The notes beneath the pieces are model-generated. The model saw only the letters and a list, made by a program, of their open reading frames with translations, did not search any database and was not told the origin of the DNA. This document shows positions 1-7,874 of a stretch of 64,000 nt of DNA, one piece after another. This DNA is from Candidatus Gastranaerophilales bacterium (GTDB lineage: Bacteria; Cyanobacteriota; Vampirovibrionia; Gastranaerophilales; Gastranaerophilaceae), in contig JAQUVW010000001.1 of NCBI GenBank assembly GCA_028693235.1, positions 124,001-188,000 of the forward strand. Direction: 5' to 3'. The position numbers and the translations under genes were made by a program. Numbering within the stretch: position 1 is the stretch's first letter; the number at the start of each line of letters is the position of its first letter.

Positions 1-842
1 AATTTATCAAGAGAATGTGCTAGAATCATATCTCCGTGGGTAAATACGTTGATATCTTTGCCTTTTGTTGCTTCAAGTACAAGTTCTAAGTCTTTAAAAA
101 AATGACCGGAAACCAGAATGCACTTGCCTTCTATTTTATCGAGATGAACTTTTACTTCCGAAATGGGACCGTATGTTTCAATGATGTAATCTCTAAAATA
201 TTTTAGTATTTTGTCATTTGCGGTGTTGAATTCTTCTATATCGGCTTTTAGCTTTTCGATAGATTTGTCTAAAAAATTTGAGTTGCTCAATAGTTTTATG
301 ACAGCTTTTTCGCCCTCAACATATCTTTGATGGTAGAGCTTAATCTCTGTTAAATAGTAGCAGGCATTAGTCACTAGGGTCATCATTATTTCGTAAAGGC
401 TTTTTTGTTCTATTGAAAGTTCGGTGTTCTTTAAGAGTGCTTTGCGTTCACCTTCGTTTATTGCAGAGATTATATTTAGGTTTTTGCCTAAAAAATTCGG
501 AGCACCCAAAATTCTGCATTTTATTTTGTGGTCTTTGCAGTATTTTTGGTACCTTTTTTGTATGTTCATTCGGTTTTTTCTAAGGTCTTTAATCAATAAG
601 TTAAAGGAATCTCTTTTGAAATCGAGGTTAATGAGAGTTAAATTGATGAAATCGATAAGCTTTTTCCTGATTATAGAAACGTTTATGCCTGCCTCGTCGA
701 GTTGGTGAGTGTAATATGCTATTTGTTTAAGTTCTGACATCAAAACTTCTTTTAAAGATATAATAGAAGGGTCATAAGAGAAGACATTTGACGCCCCTCC
801 CTGATCACAATTAGGATTTCTATAATTAAAAAATTTGCTCAT
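1..842 (-). CDS. Hybrid-cluster-protein-like (Hcp/prismane family), partial
   Basis: The gene runs off the left edge. About 280 N-terminal residues are visible, starting at ATG 842 behind an AAAGG ribosome site. Residues 244-261 (VSGHFFKDLELVLEATKG) and 265-272 (NVFTHGDM) match the core of hybrid cluster proteins, which reduce nitric oxide or hydroxylamine in the cytoplasm. The helical stretch from about residue 33 also fits the family. In known Hcp the His of SGH and the Glu after THG bind the hybrid cluster. Here His247 is kept but the Glu is Asp271. The usual N-terminal CX2C cluster motif is absent, and the only early Cys is residue 12. The glutaredoxin gene lies 27 bp upstream, so the two are probably one operon. 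Family membership is fairly secure; activity is uncertain. The C-terminal cluster ligands lie outside the window. Confidence 0.65.
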   Translation of the reverse strand, partial: MSKFFNYRNPNCDQGGASNVFSYDPSIISLKEVLMSELKQIAYYTHQLDEAGINVSIIRKKLIDFINLTLINLDFKRDSFNLLIKDLRKNRMNIQKRYQKYCKDHKIKCRILGAPNFLGKNLNIISAINEGERKALLKNTELSIEQKSLYEIMMTLVTNACYYLTEIKLYHQRYVEGEKAVIKLLSNSNFLDKSIEKLKADIEEFNTANDKILKYFRDYIIETYGPISEVKVHLDKIEGKCILVSGHFFKDLELVLEATKGKDINVFTHGDMILAHSLDK

Positions 843-869
843 TATTTTTACCTTTGTATCTTTTGTATT

Positions 870-1136
870 TTAATCTTTCAATAATTCAAAAAGTTTTTTA
901 TCTTCTACTAATTTTTTTAAATTATCATACCCTCCTATACGTTTTTTCCCGATAAATATTTGAGGAACCGTGACCCTACCTTCAATGCTATAGGTTTCAC
1001 CAATCATTTTCCTTTCTTCAATTTCATTATCGGTTATATCAACATCAGTAAAAGGGATATCTAAAGAAGTTAGTAACTCCTTTGCTTTTGAACAATAGGG
1101 ACAATAGTCCACGGTATAAATTTTTACTTTTTTCAT
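870..1136 (-). CDS. grxC: Glutaredoxin
   Basis: This 88-residue protein has the thioredoxin fold of a class I glutaredoxin. The active-site motif is CPYC at residues 12-15, right after the first beta strand (KVKIYTVDY). The cis-Pro region reads TVPQIFIGKKRIGG, which carries the glutathione-binding TVP segment followed by GG. It reduces protein disulfides or glutathione mixed disulfides in the cytoplasm. The length is normal for GrxC. It lies directly upstream of the Hcp-like gene, so a link to redox or nitrosative stress is plausible but inferred. Upstream of the start there is an AAAGGGG ribosome site. Confidence 0.9.
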   Translation of the reverse strand: MKKVKIYTVDYCPYCSKAKELLTSLDIPFTDVDITDNEIEERKMIGETYSIEGRVTVPQIFIGKKRIGGYDNLKKLVEDKKLFELLKD

Positions 1137-1201
1137 AACAACCCCTTTGTTAAATAGATATTATAATTATTAATGATTTAAAGAATTTTTTAATTAGACA
1201 A

Positions 1202-1232
1202 AAGCACAATGTTCCGTGGTAATTGTGCTTTA
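1202..1232 (-). terminator. Terminator after the TPR gene
   Basis: A perfect 10-bp inverted repeat (AAAGCACAAT / ATTGTGCTTT) with an 11-base loop lies 27 bp past the stop of the minus-strand TPR gene. The following T tract on the minus strand is short and interrupted, so termination may be leaky into grx. Confidence 0.55.
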
Positions 1233-1258
1233 AATCCTTTTTATGTAAAGGTGAAATA

Positions 1259-2029
1259 TTATTTGATACGGGATAAAAGAGATGTGATTTCGTTTTTTTC
1301 TTCGTCCGGCAAATCAAAATTTACATAGTCATTAAGATATTCTTTTGCGTCTTCTTTTTCCCCTCGGGCTAAAAATAAAATGCCGAGTTTTTTATAAGAA
1401 GGGTGAAAATCGCTATTTACAGAAATCGCTTTTAAGTGGTTTGAAATAGCTTTGTCAATATTATCATTCGCTTCATAAGCCAATGCTGCTTGGTAGTATA
1501 TCAATTCATTATTATCGATTTTATCTAAAATTTGTTCATAATGAGAAATTGCACTGTCATAATTTCCGAGGGTAAATTCAATGTATCCCAAGTCCCAAAA
1601 TGCGTCAGTATTTTCCGGAGATAAATCCAAAATCTCATTGAGCTGGTCAATAGCCAAGTCGTATCTGGAATCTTCTTGATAAATTCTTGCAAGATAATGC
1701 TTTAACACAATGTTTTCGGGCATAAGCGTGACTGCATTTTCAAGCATATTCATGATGTCGACAAGACGTTTTTGCTTGTAAAAGATATCAGCGAGGTTTA
1801 TATAGGTTTGAACCATCGAATTATCAAGCTGCAAGGCTTTTTCATAGTATTCGATAGCCTTTTCGTCTTCAGCTAATTTTGCATAACATAAACCGATATT
1901 ATTAAGAATATAAGGGTTGTTTTCGTCTTCAGCCAATGCTGCTTCAAAGTCAACAATAGCAGCTTTAAAGTCTTGCTTTTTGAAATTATCTAAAGCATTT
2001 TTTACATTTTGAGTCATTTCATTTTTCAT
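1259..2029 (-). CDS. TPR-repeat protein
   Basis: This 256-residue soluble protein is almost entirely tetratricopeptide repeats, about six of them. Repeats show the usual pattern, for example NNPYILNNIGLCYAKLAEDE followed by KAIEYYEKALQLDNS. It has no signal peptide or membrane segment. Such proteins act as cytoplasmic scaffolds for protein-protein contacts; the partner cannot be read from the sequence. It diverges from yebC. No Shine-Dalgarno site precedes the ATG. Instead a -10 box sits six bases upstream, which suggests a leaderless mRNA. Confidence 0.85.
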   Translation of the reverse strand: MKNEMTQNVKNALDNFKKQDFKAAIVDFEAALAEDENNPYILNNIGLCYAKLAEDEKAIEYYEKALQLDNSMVQTYINLADIFYKQKRLVDIMNMLENAVTLMPENIVLKHYLARIYQEDSRYDLAIDQLNEILDLSPENTDAFWDLGYIEFTLGNYDSAISHYEQILDKIDNNELIYYQAALAYEANDNIDKAISNHLKAISVNSDFHPSYKKLGILFLARGEKEDAKEYLNDYVNFDLPDEEKNEITSLLSRIK

Positions 2030-2035
2030 ATATTT

Positions 2036-2063
2036 ATATTACAATAAATGTGCACAATATCAA
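2036..2063 (-). promoter_or_regulatory. Promoter of the TPR gene, predicted leaderless
   Basis: On the minus strand TTGATA (2063-2058) and TAATAT (2041-2036) are separated by 16 bases, and six bases (AAATAT) separate the -10 box from the ATG at 2029. Transcription would start at or next to the start codon. Confidence 0.6.
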
Positions 2064-2079
2064 TAGAGGAAATAACTAT

Positions 2080-2835
2080 ATGTCAGGACACTCAAAGTGG
2101 TCAACAATAAAACACAAAAAAGCAAAAATTGATGCCCAAAGAGGGGTTGCTTTTCAAAAATTTTCAAGAGAATTAATAGTTGCGGCAAAATTAGGTGGTG
2201 GAGACCCTGCTTCTAATTTTCGTTTGCGGACTGCAATAGATAGAGCGAAGCAAGCAGGTCTTCCAAATGATAATATTAAACGTGCTATAGAAAAAGGTGC
2301 GGGCAGTGCCGGTGCTGATAACTACGAAGAATTAACCTACGAAGGCTATGGTGCAGGTGGTACAGCTATAATCGTCGAAGCGATGACGGATAATCGTAAC
2401 AGAACAGCTGGAGATTTGAGAAGCTATTTTACAAAATTCAACGGAAACTTGGGTGAAAACGGTTGCGTTGGTTGGATGTTCAAACAAGTAGGACTTATTA
2501 CGTTTGAAAAAGAAGTCGATTTTGATGCTTTGTTTGAAGCTGCTATCGAAGCTGATGCCCAAGACGTTATCGAAGAAGATGACGAATACAAAGTTATTAC
2601 CGCTGTTCCTGATTTTCAATCTTGCGTTGAAACTCTTGAAGCGTCAGGTTTTAAATCACAGTCTGCTGAATTGACAAGACTTCCTGAAAATTCAATTGAT
2701 GTTACAGATGAAAAAACTGCAATAAATATTCTTCGACTTATGGACAAACTTGAAGAACATGATGATGTTCAAAATGTTTATTCAAACTTTGAAATCGATG
2801 ATGAATTGGCTGAAAAAATTGCCGATAAAATCTAA
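2080..2835 (+). CDS. yebC: YebC/PmpR family regulatory protein
   Basis: The protein starts MSGHSKWSTIKHKKAKIDAQRG, the family's hallmark N-terminus, at ATG 2080 behind an AGAGGA ribosome site; an earlier in-frame start at 2050 adds ten residues that the family lacks. Length from 2080 is 251 residues, normal for the family. The conserved segments AGLPNDNIKRAIEKG, YEGYGAGGTAIIVEAMTDN and NGNLGENGCVGWMF are present. Members bind DNA as transcription regulators, and some have been linked to translation of proline-rich stretches. It is a single-gene unit, diverging from the TPR gene and ending at a hairpin. Confidence 0.95.
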   Translation: MSGHSKWSTIKHKKAKIDAQRGVAFQKFSRELIVAAKLGGGDPASNFRLRTAIDRAKQAGLPNDNIKRAIEKGAGSAGADNYEELTYEGYGAGGTAIIVEAMTDNRNRTAGDLRSYFTKFNGNLGENGCVGWMFKQVGLITFEKEVDFDALFEAAIEADAQDVIEEDDEYKVITAVPDFQSCVETLEASGFKSQSAELTRLPENSIDVTDEKTAINILRLMDKLEEHDDVQNVYSNFEIDDELAEKIADKI

Positions 2836-3087
2836 TTATAATTGAAAAGTTATAGTCGAATAAATAAACATTGAACAAAACAAAATAAAACTTATAGCTA
2901 ACCAACACAACATTACGGGGTGTTGGTTTGTTATTAGTTCGCATAACAAACTTTTTGGAAGCAATTCTTTTGAGTTGCTGTCAGCAAAACACATAGAAAC
3001 AGGGCTTCTGCTGATTGTGGAAGACATAAGGTCTGAGGTTTTTATATTCAAATTATTTTTATATATTCTGTTAATAGTATTTTGCAT
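2836..3087 (-). CDS. Possible small membrane protein (83 aa)
   Basis: This open frame starts at ATG 3087 behind a good AGGAGA ribosome site and ends one base from the yebC stop. It encodes 83 residues with one hydrophobic segment near the C-terminus (residues about 58-80). I recognise no family. The probable yebC terminator lies inside its antisense, which weakens the case. The other frames here look no better. The stretch 2836-3237 otherwise holds only that hairpin and a promoter. Confidence 0.3.
   Translation of the reverse strand: MQNTINRIYKNNLNIKTSDLMSSTISRSPVSMCFADSNSKELLPKSLLCELITNQHPVMLCWLAISFILFCSMFIYSTITFQL
2900..2935 (+). terminator. Terminator after yebC
   Basis: AACCAACAC and GTGTTGGTT form a 9-bp stem with an 11-base loop, followed by TGTTATT. 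It lies 64 bases past the yebC stop. The T tract is imperfect. Confidence 0.5.
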
Positions 3088-3180
3088 ATTATTTTCTCCT
3101 GATATCATTTTACAAATCCATCCGTGTTTAGTAATCATTTATCTGAGGGATTATAAACAAATAATAATTAAAAAAACAAC

Positions 3181-3209
3181 TTGACGAAATATGCAAAATA
3201 AGATAATAT
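3181..3209 (+). promoter_or_regulatory. Sigma70-type promoter for the membrane TPR gene
   Basis: TTGACG (3181-3186) and TAATAT (3204-3209) are separated by 17 bases. This predicts a start near 3216 and a leader of about 22 bases before ATG 3238. Confidence 0.55.
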
Positions 3210-3237
3210 TACGCTTAGAAAGAAACGGTTTGTATTG

Positions 3238-4101
3238 ATGAACATCGGAATCATTATTTTAGTCGGAATTGCCACAATAATAGTCATTTTCGCCGGTTTG
3301 CTTTTATATAAAAAAATTCATAGATTTGAAAACCTTTATGGTGAAGGTATGAAAGAACTTGAAGCCAAAAATTATGCTAAAGCCAGAGATATCTTTTTGG
3401 AAATAGCAAAAAAGCATCCTGTGTGTCAAGAATCATTGCATCGATTGGGGATTATTTCATTTTATTTAGGTGATTATGAGGCTGCTGAATTGTATTTTGC
3501 TCAAGCTGCAAAAAATAGAAACGGGTGTCATATTGATTTGTATAATACCGCTCTTTCTTCGCAGATGAAAGGTGAGCTTGATATAGCAAAAAAATTATAC
3601 GAAAAAACCATTGAGGTTCAAGCTGACGACACAGATGCCATATATAATATGGGAATTATTGAGTATAATCAAAAATCTTATAATGAAGCTTTACAACACT
3701 TTTTAAGAGTAGACAAATTCGACCCCGACAAGCCTATTGTTTTGTATTATATTGCAAGATGCCAAGAATTTTTAAACGTGAATAATGACCAAAATCTTCA
3801 ACAAGAAATAACTGAAATGTATGAAAAAATTATGGATGAAAAAGGTTTGCCAAAAGATTTTTTCGTAACGGTTGCTTATTCCTTTGCAAAATTGGGCAAT
3901 GTTAAAAAAACATTGATATTGCTTGATAAAGCATTAGCTGTTGAACCTGAGAATGCAAAATGTTATAAATTGAGTGCTCTGACCGATTTGGTTCAGCTTA
4001 AGCGAGATAATGCAAAACATAACATATTAATTGCAGTAGATTTAGATCCTGAAGATAACGAAGCTAAAAAGTTGTTGGATTATATAAATCTTTTATATTA
4101 A
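3238..4101 (+). CDS. Membrane-anchored TPR protein
   Basis: This 287-residue protein has one N-terminal membrane helix (residues about 3-23, ending LLLYKKIHR) followed by about six TPR motifs. Examples are ARDIFLEIAKKHPVCQESLH and AIYNMGIIEYNQKSYNEALQ. The topology resembles LapB/YciM-like scaffolds: a single anchor with a cytoplasmic or periplasmic TPR domain. I see no zinc-binding rubredoxin knuckle at the C-terminus, so it is not simply LapB. ATG 3238 is preferred over the TTG one codon earlier. The gene has its own promoter and a shared terminator downstream. Confidence 0.8.
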   Translation: MNIGIIILVGIATIIVIFAGLLLYKKIHRFENLYGEGMKELEAKNYAKARDIFLEIAKKHPVCQESLHRLGIISFYLGDYEAAELYFAQAAKNRNGCHIDLYNTALSSQMKGELDIAKKLYEKTIEVQADDTDAIYNMGIIEYNQKSYNEALQHFLRVDKFDPDKPIVLYYIARCQEFLNVNNDQNLQQEITEMYEKIMDEKGLPKDFFVTVAYSFAKLGNVKKTLILLDKALAVEPENAKCYKLSALTDLVQLKRDNAKHNILIAVDLDPEDNEAKKLLDYINLLY

Positions 4102-4111
4102 CGGAATAAAT

Positions 4112-4144
4112 AAAAAGGGGTCGCATTTCTGCAGCCCCCTTTTT
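4112..4144. terminator. Bidirectional terminator
   Basis: An AAAAAGGGG / CCCCCTTTTT hairpin lies between the converging TPR and SLH genes. It has A tracts on one side and T tracts on the other, so it can serve both strands. Confidence 0.85.
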
Positions 4145-4164
4145 GAAAGAAAGAAGATTGTCTG

Positions 4165-6264
4165 TTATTTTTGAGTGTGACAACCGAATGCGATTGTAAC
4201 TTTTTCTTTCGGATTGATAGAAGATACTTTCATACCTTTAGGGTCGACCAAGTAGGTGAGCTCGTCACCTGTATATTGGAACAATCCCATAGTTCCTGAT
4301 AAAGCAGTTCTCGTAACGTCAACAGGAGCGGTAACGATTTGTTTTCCGACATCTTGGTAGCTTCTGCCGGCAGCACGGAATTGACCAGTGAATAATTCGC
4401 CAGTAGCTACGCCGACTCCGTTAATAGTATTGTCAACAGCGTTGCTGGCACTGATTATTGCTCCACCTACTGTTCTTCCTACGTCACCCAATAAACCACC
4501 TGTCCAAGTGAATGGGAATTCAATGGCACGCATAAAGCCGTTTGGTTTTTTGATTTGGTTTACTTGAGCTGTAAGAATTTGGTTAGGCAAGTCTGCTTTG
4601 CAATCGCCGTTTTGGATAGTGTTGAATGAAAGTCTTAAAGCACCTTGACAGTTTTTAGTAGGTCTGACGACTTCAAGAACTTTACCTCTAACCATAGAAC
4701 CTGCAGGGTAGCATACGCCGTCAATAGTTACTTCATCTATTGTTTTTGCGGCAAATTGGTCGCCAACGTGAGCAGATTTTGAGTTGATTTCATCGCTGAA
4801 GCAAAGTTGAAGGGTCGGAACTTTTGTAATTGATTCTTTTTCCATATAAGCAGCAGCTCCGGTGCAACCACAATCACCTGTAGAAGCAACATCATCTTTG
4901 CTGTAGCCGAGGGCTACTCTTACGTTTTCAAGCATGTTCGCAATTTCTGCACGACTTGCGTCTTTGTTTGGCGAAATCATGTTTGGTTGAGGTGAATCGG
5001 CCATTGCACCAACTTCAAGAGCTTTAGCGATAGGTATTTTAGCCCAGCTTGGAACGGAATCGCCGTCACAATATTGGCTTAGGATTTGACCAGCTTTGCA
5101 ATCGTCCATCGGGCAGTTGATACCTTTAGAAAGAATTGTGAAAGCTTCGGCTCTGTTTAAAGGTTCATTCGGCTTGAATAAATCATTCGGATAACCGCAC
5201 ATCATGCCGTTTGAAACAGCTTTGTTGATGGTTTTGTTAGCCCAGAAGTTTTCAGGTACATCTTTGAATACTTTTTCAGGGCAAGTCATTTTGTCGTTCA
5301 AGTTTAAGCCTTTTACAATCATGGTAGCCATTTCAGCTCTTGATACAGGAAGGTTTGGTTTGAACGTTCTGTCAGGGTAGCCGGCGATAATGCTGTTTTC
5401 TGCAAGTTTGTTGATATCGCAACCAGCCCAGAAACCGCTTGGAACGTCGTCAAATGAGCTTACAAGAGGTACTGCAGCTCCTGTTGGAGTTGAAACTTCA
5501 AAAGGAACTAATGATTTTTGTAATACTTCAACGCTGGAATTTGTGTGGATTTGAACAGGACAGCAGGAGCCATCAATGTTCATTGGATTTCTATCTACAG
5601 AAATGCCGTTAGCACAAGGTGCGTTGTTCATACAAGGGATAGGTGATGCTGCACCTGTTGTTGCACCTGATTGACAACCGCATTCACTGTTTGCGACAGG
5701 AATACCGCTAGGTGAGCAAGCTGTAGCTTGAGCGTCGTCACCTAGAAACAATCCGTTGTTTCGTTCGCCGATAACTTGATTGTCGCCATAGATAGCGTTT
5801 GGATAAGCGTAAACTTGTTGTTTAAATTTTTGTCCGTTATCAGGCTGCGGGCAAACTGCACAAGCAGGCGGTGAAGGTTGCGGACATTGTTGCATTTGCG
5901 GACAAGGATCAGCGGGCGGGCAAGGACAAGCCGCTCCTGTCATATTGTCGTCGCAAGGTGTTTGTGCCTTTTCACAAGGGTCGCATTCGCATGGATCGCA
6001 ATCGCATGGTGCTGCGGCTTTCTCGCAAGGGTCACATGAGTCGCATGAAGGTTTCGGGCAAGAACAACTGTTGGTATCTTGCAAACAGCTTGGGCAAGTT
6101 GCCGTTTGTGGTGTCACAGGAGTAGGGCAACCGGACAAAGGGCAAGCTGCCAGAGTGCTTGAAGATGCATCCGTTGTTAAATCTTCCGTAAAACCTGCAT
6201 AACTTGTGCTTGCCAAAAGTCCAATGGACAATGCTACGGCAAGCGTAAATTTGTTGATAGTCAT
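4165..6264 (-). CDS. SLH-domain envelope protein with Cys/Pro-rich region
   Basis: This exported protein has 699 residues. A signal peptide covers residues 1-23 (ending STSYA). Residues about 41-142 are extremely rich in Cys and Pro, with short units such as CDPCE and CPQP. Three S-layer homology domains follow, beginning near SFDDVPSGFWAG, VFKDVPENFWAN and VPSWAKIPIAKA. The second half of each carries the GYPD/FKP/SRAE-type signature; the third is more divergent. The C-terminal third has a beta-rich part (LQLCFSDEINSKSAHVGDQF) and then a Gly-rich segment of unknown role. SLH domains bind cell-wall polymers, and in cyanobacteria they anchor outer-membrane proteins to peptidoglycan. No porin barrel is evident here. 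A strong AAGGAGG site and a 5' hairpin precede the start. Confidence 0.85.
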   Translation of the reverse strand: MTINKFTLAVALSIGLLASTSYAGFTEDLTTDASSSTLAACPLSGCPTPVTPQTATCPSCLQDTNSCSCPKPSCDSCDPCEKAAAPCDCDPCECDPCEKAQTPCDDNMTGAACPCPPADPCPQMQQCPQPSPPACAVCPQPDNGQKFKQQVYAYPNAIYGDNQVIGERNNGLFLGDDAQATACSPSGIPVANSECGCQSGATTGAASPIPCMNNAPCANGISVDRNPMNIDGSCCPVQIHTNSSVEVLQKSLVPFEVSTPTGAAVPLVSSFDDVPSGFWAGCDINKLAENSIIAGYPDRTFKPNLPVSRAEMATMIVKGLNLNDKMTCPEKVFKDVPENFWANKTINKAVSNGMMCGYPNDLFKPNEPLNRAEAFTILSKGINCPMDDCKAGQILSQYCDGDSVPSWAKIPIAKALEVGAMADSPQPNMISPNKDASRAEIANMLENVRVALGYSKDDVASTGDCGCTGAAAYMEKESITKVPTLQLCFSDEINSKSAHVGDQFAAKTIDEVTIDGVCYPAGSMVRGKVLEVVRPTKNCQGALRLSFNTIQNGDCKADLPNQILTAQVNQIKKPNGFMRAIEFPFTWTGGLLGDVGRTVGGAIISASNAVDNTINGVGVATGELFTGQFRAAGRSYQDVGKQIVTAPVDVTRTALSGTMGLFQYTGDELTYLVDPKGMKVSSINPKEKVTIAFGCHTQK

Positions 6265-6281
6265 ATTTTTCCTCCTTGTAT

Positions 6282-6310
6282 AAGAAGATGTTACAGGCGG
6301 GCATCTTCTT
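6282..6310 (-). promoter_or_regulatory. Stem-loop in the leader of the SLH gene
   Basis: AAGAAGATG and CATCTTCTT form a perfect 9-bp stem with an 11-base loop, ending just 4 bases before the AAGGAGG ribosome site (6277-6271 on the minus strand). There is no T tract, so it is unlikely to be a terminator. It may stabilise the mRNA or control ribosome access. Confidence 0.5.
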
Positions 6311-6457
6311 ATTTTTCCCTATTAACATTTACAAGTTTGTATGTATGAATTATGAGGGTTAAAGCATCTTTTAATCATTACCAAAAATGCTTATCCTCAC
6401 GGGCTATTCAAAAAGTTTATATATCTTTAAAAATGATTTATTTGTGCGAAAATGTTG

Positions 6458-6463
6458 TATAAT
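6458..6463 (+). promoter_or_regulatory. -10 box for the synthase-leuCD operon
   Basis: A perfect TATAAT lies 39 bases before ATG 6503. The -35 region (GATTTA or TGATTT) is a poor match. The stretch 6311-6457 also holds a possible interrupted stem formed by AAGCAT and ATGCTT, flanked by GAGG and CCTC. Confidence 0.45.
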
Positions 6464-6502
6464 ATCGAGATAGACTACATAGTATTGAAATGGTAGAAAA
6501 TT

Positions 6503-7804
6503 ATGGGAAAAATTTACATCGTTGATGTCACTAACCGAGATGGCGTACAAACCTCAAGATTAGGTTTGTCTAAATTACAAAAAACAATAATAAATTTAAT
6601 GTTGGAAGATATGGGAATTACTCAATCAGAGTTTGGATTTCCGACTACAAAACATGAATTGAATTATCTTAACGGTAATTTGCAATTGGTTGACAGAGGA
6701 GTCATTAGGACTACAAAATTGTCAGGTTGGATGAGGGCTATGCCTTCTGATGTCTTGGTTTCTTTTCAGAATGTTCCGAGATTGCAGTATGCTAATTTGT
6801 CCCAATCAACTTCTGAACAAATGATTCAGGGTAAATATCAAGGCAAAAAAACTAAAGAAGATATTTTGGCGATGACTCTTGAAGCTGTTGATGCGGCGGT
6901 CACTTGCGGGGCTAAAATTATCGGCGTTAATGCGGAAGATGCTTCTCGTAGTGATATTGAATTCTTGATTAAATATGCAAAAGAATGTAAAAAACACGGT
7001 GCTCATAGGTTTAGATATTGCGACACACTTGGGTATGATGACCCTAAAACTGCTTATGACCGAGTCTATAGAATAGCAAAAGAAGCCCAAATGGATATTG
7101 AACTCCATTTTCACAATGATTTAGGAATGGGCGTTGCTTGTTCTGTTATGGGTGCGAAAGCTGCTGTTGACGCAGGTGTTAATGCTTATATTAATACTGC
7201 TGTAAACGGAATGGGCGAAAGAGCCGGAAACGCAGATTTGGTTTCTTGTATTTTGGCTGTTGTGAAATCAAGCGGTTTCGGGGGTAAATATCAGCTTGAT
7301 GAAAAAATTAACTTGTCTAAAGCGTGGAAACTTGCTAAATACGCTTCTTTTGCGTTTGGAGTTCCAATTCCTATCAATCAGCCTGCCGTAGGTGATAATG
7401 CCTTTGCACATGAATCAGGAATTCATGCAGACGGTGCTTTAAAAGACAGACGTAATTACGAACTTTATGATTTTGAAGAATTGGGTCGTGGTGAACCTGA
7501 ACTTATTGAAACAGGTAGAATGATTACCGTTGGTGAATATGGCGGAATTAAAGGATTTAGAAATGTTTATCAAGGTTTAGAACTTGAATTTCATGATGAA
7601 GATGAAGCCAGAAATATCTTGGAATTGGCTCGTTATGCTAACGTGCATACGCAATTACCTTTGACTCACAGTGAGCTCAAGTTCATCTATTATTATCCTG
7701 ATGTTGCGGCTAAAATAATGACCGTGACTCCTTATTATGTTCCGACAGGTGAACTTAAAAAACGTATGGATGGCGGTGCTGTTGGAGCAGACTCCATTGT
7801 CTAA
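6503..7804 (+). CDS. 2-isopropylmalate/homocitrate/Re-citrate synthase family protein
   Basis: This 433-residue DRE-TIM metallolyase condenses acetyl-CoA with a 2-oxoacid. Visible signatures are DVTNRDG (residues 8-14), the metal-binding ELHFHNDLGMG near residue 200, GMGERAGNA near 238 and FAHESGIHADG near 300. It lacks the C-terminal leucine-binding domain of canonical LeuA, which is about 500 residues long. Its length fits homocitrate synthase, Re-citrate synthase or short LeuA types. It heads an operon with leuC and leuD, which supports a chain-lengthening pathway such as leucine synthesis. No leuB is present in this window, so the exact substrate cannot be settled. Confidence 0.75.
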   Translation: MGKIYIVDVTNRDGVQTSRLGLSKLQKTIINLMLEDMGITQSEFGFPTTKHELNYLNGNLQLVDRGVIRTTKLSGWMRAMPSDVLVSFQNVPRLQYANLSQSTSEQMIQGKYQGKKTKEDILAMTLEAVDAAVTCGAKIIGVNAEDASRSDIEFLIKYAKECKKHGAHRFRYCDTLGYDDPKTAYDRVYRIAKEAQMDIELHFHNDLGMGVACSVMGAKAAVDAGVNAYINTAVNGMGERAGNADLVSCILAVVKSSGFGGKYQLDEKINLSKAWKLAKYASFAFGVPIPINQPAVGDNAFAHESGIHADGALKDRRNYELYDFEELGRGEPELIETGRMITVGEYGGIKGFRNVYQGLELEFHDEDEARNILELARYANVHTQLPLTHSELKFIYYYPDVAAKIMTVTPYYVPTGELKKRMDGGAVGADSIV

Positions 7805-7874
7805 AAGATAAAATTTTCGGGCACATTTATTGTGCCTTATTGTTAATAATAGTTAGTTATGAGGATATAGTAAA

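Noticed and set aside
424-708. Plus-strand frame of 94 residues
   Set aside because: It is antisense to the Hcp-like gene, which has clear family motifs in its frame.
2975-3184. Plus-strand hydrophobic frame of 69 residues
   Set aside because: There is no ribosome site. It is antisense to a frame with a better one and overlaps the promoter of the TPR gene.
5871-6202. Plus-strand frames opposite the Cys/Pro-rich part of the SLH gene
   Set aside because: They arise from the biased composition of the real gene, and their own products show no signal or family.
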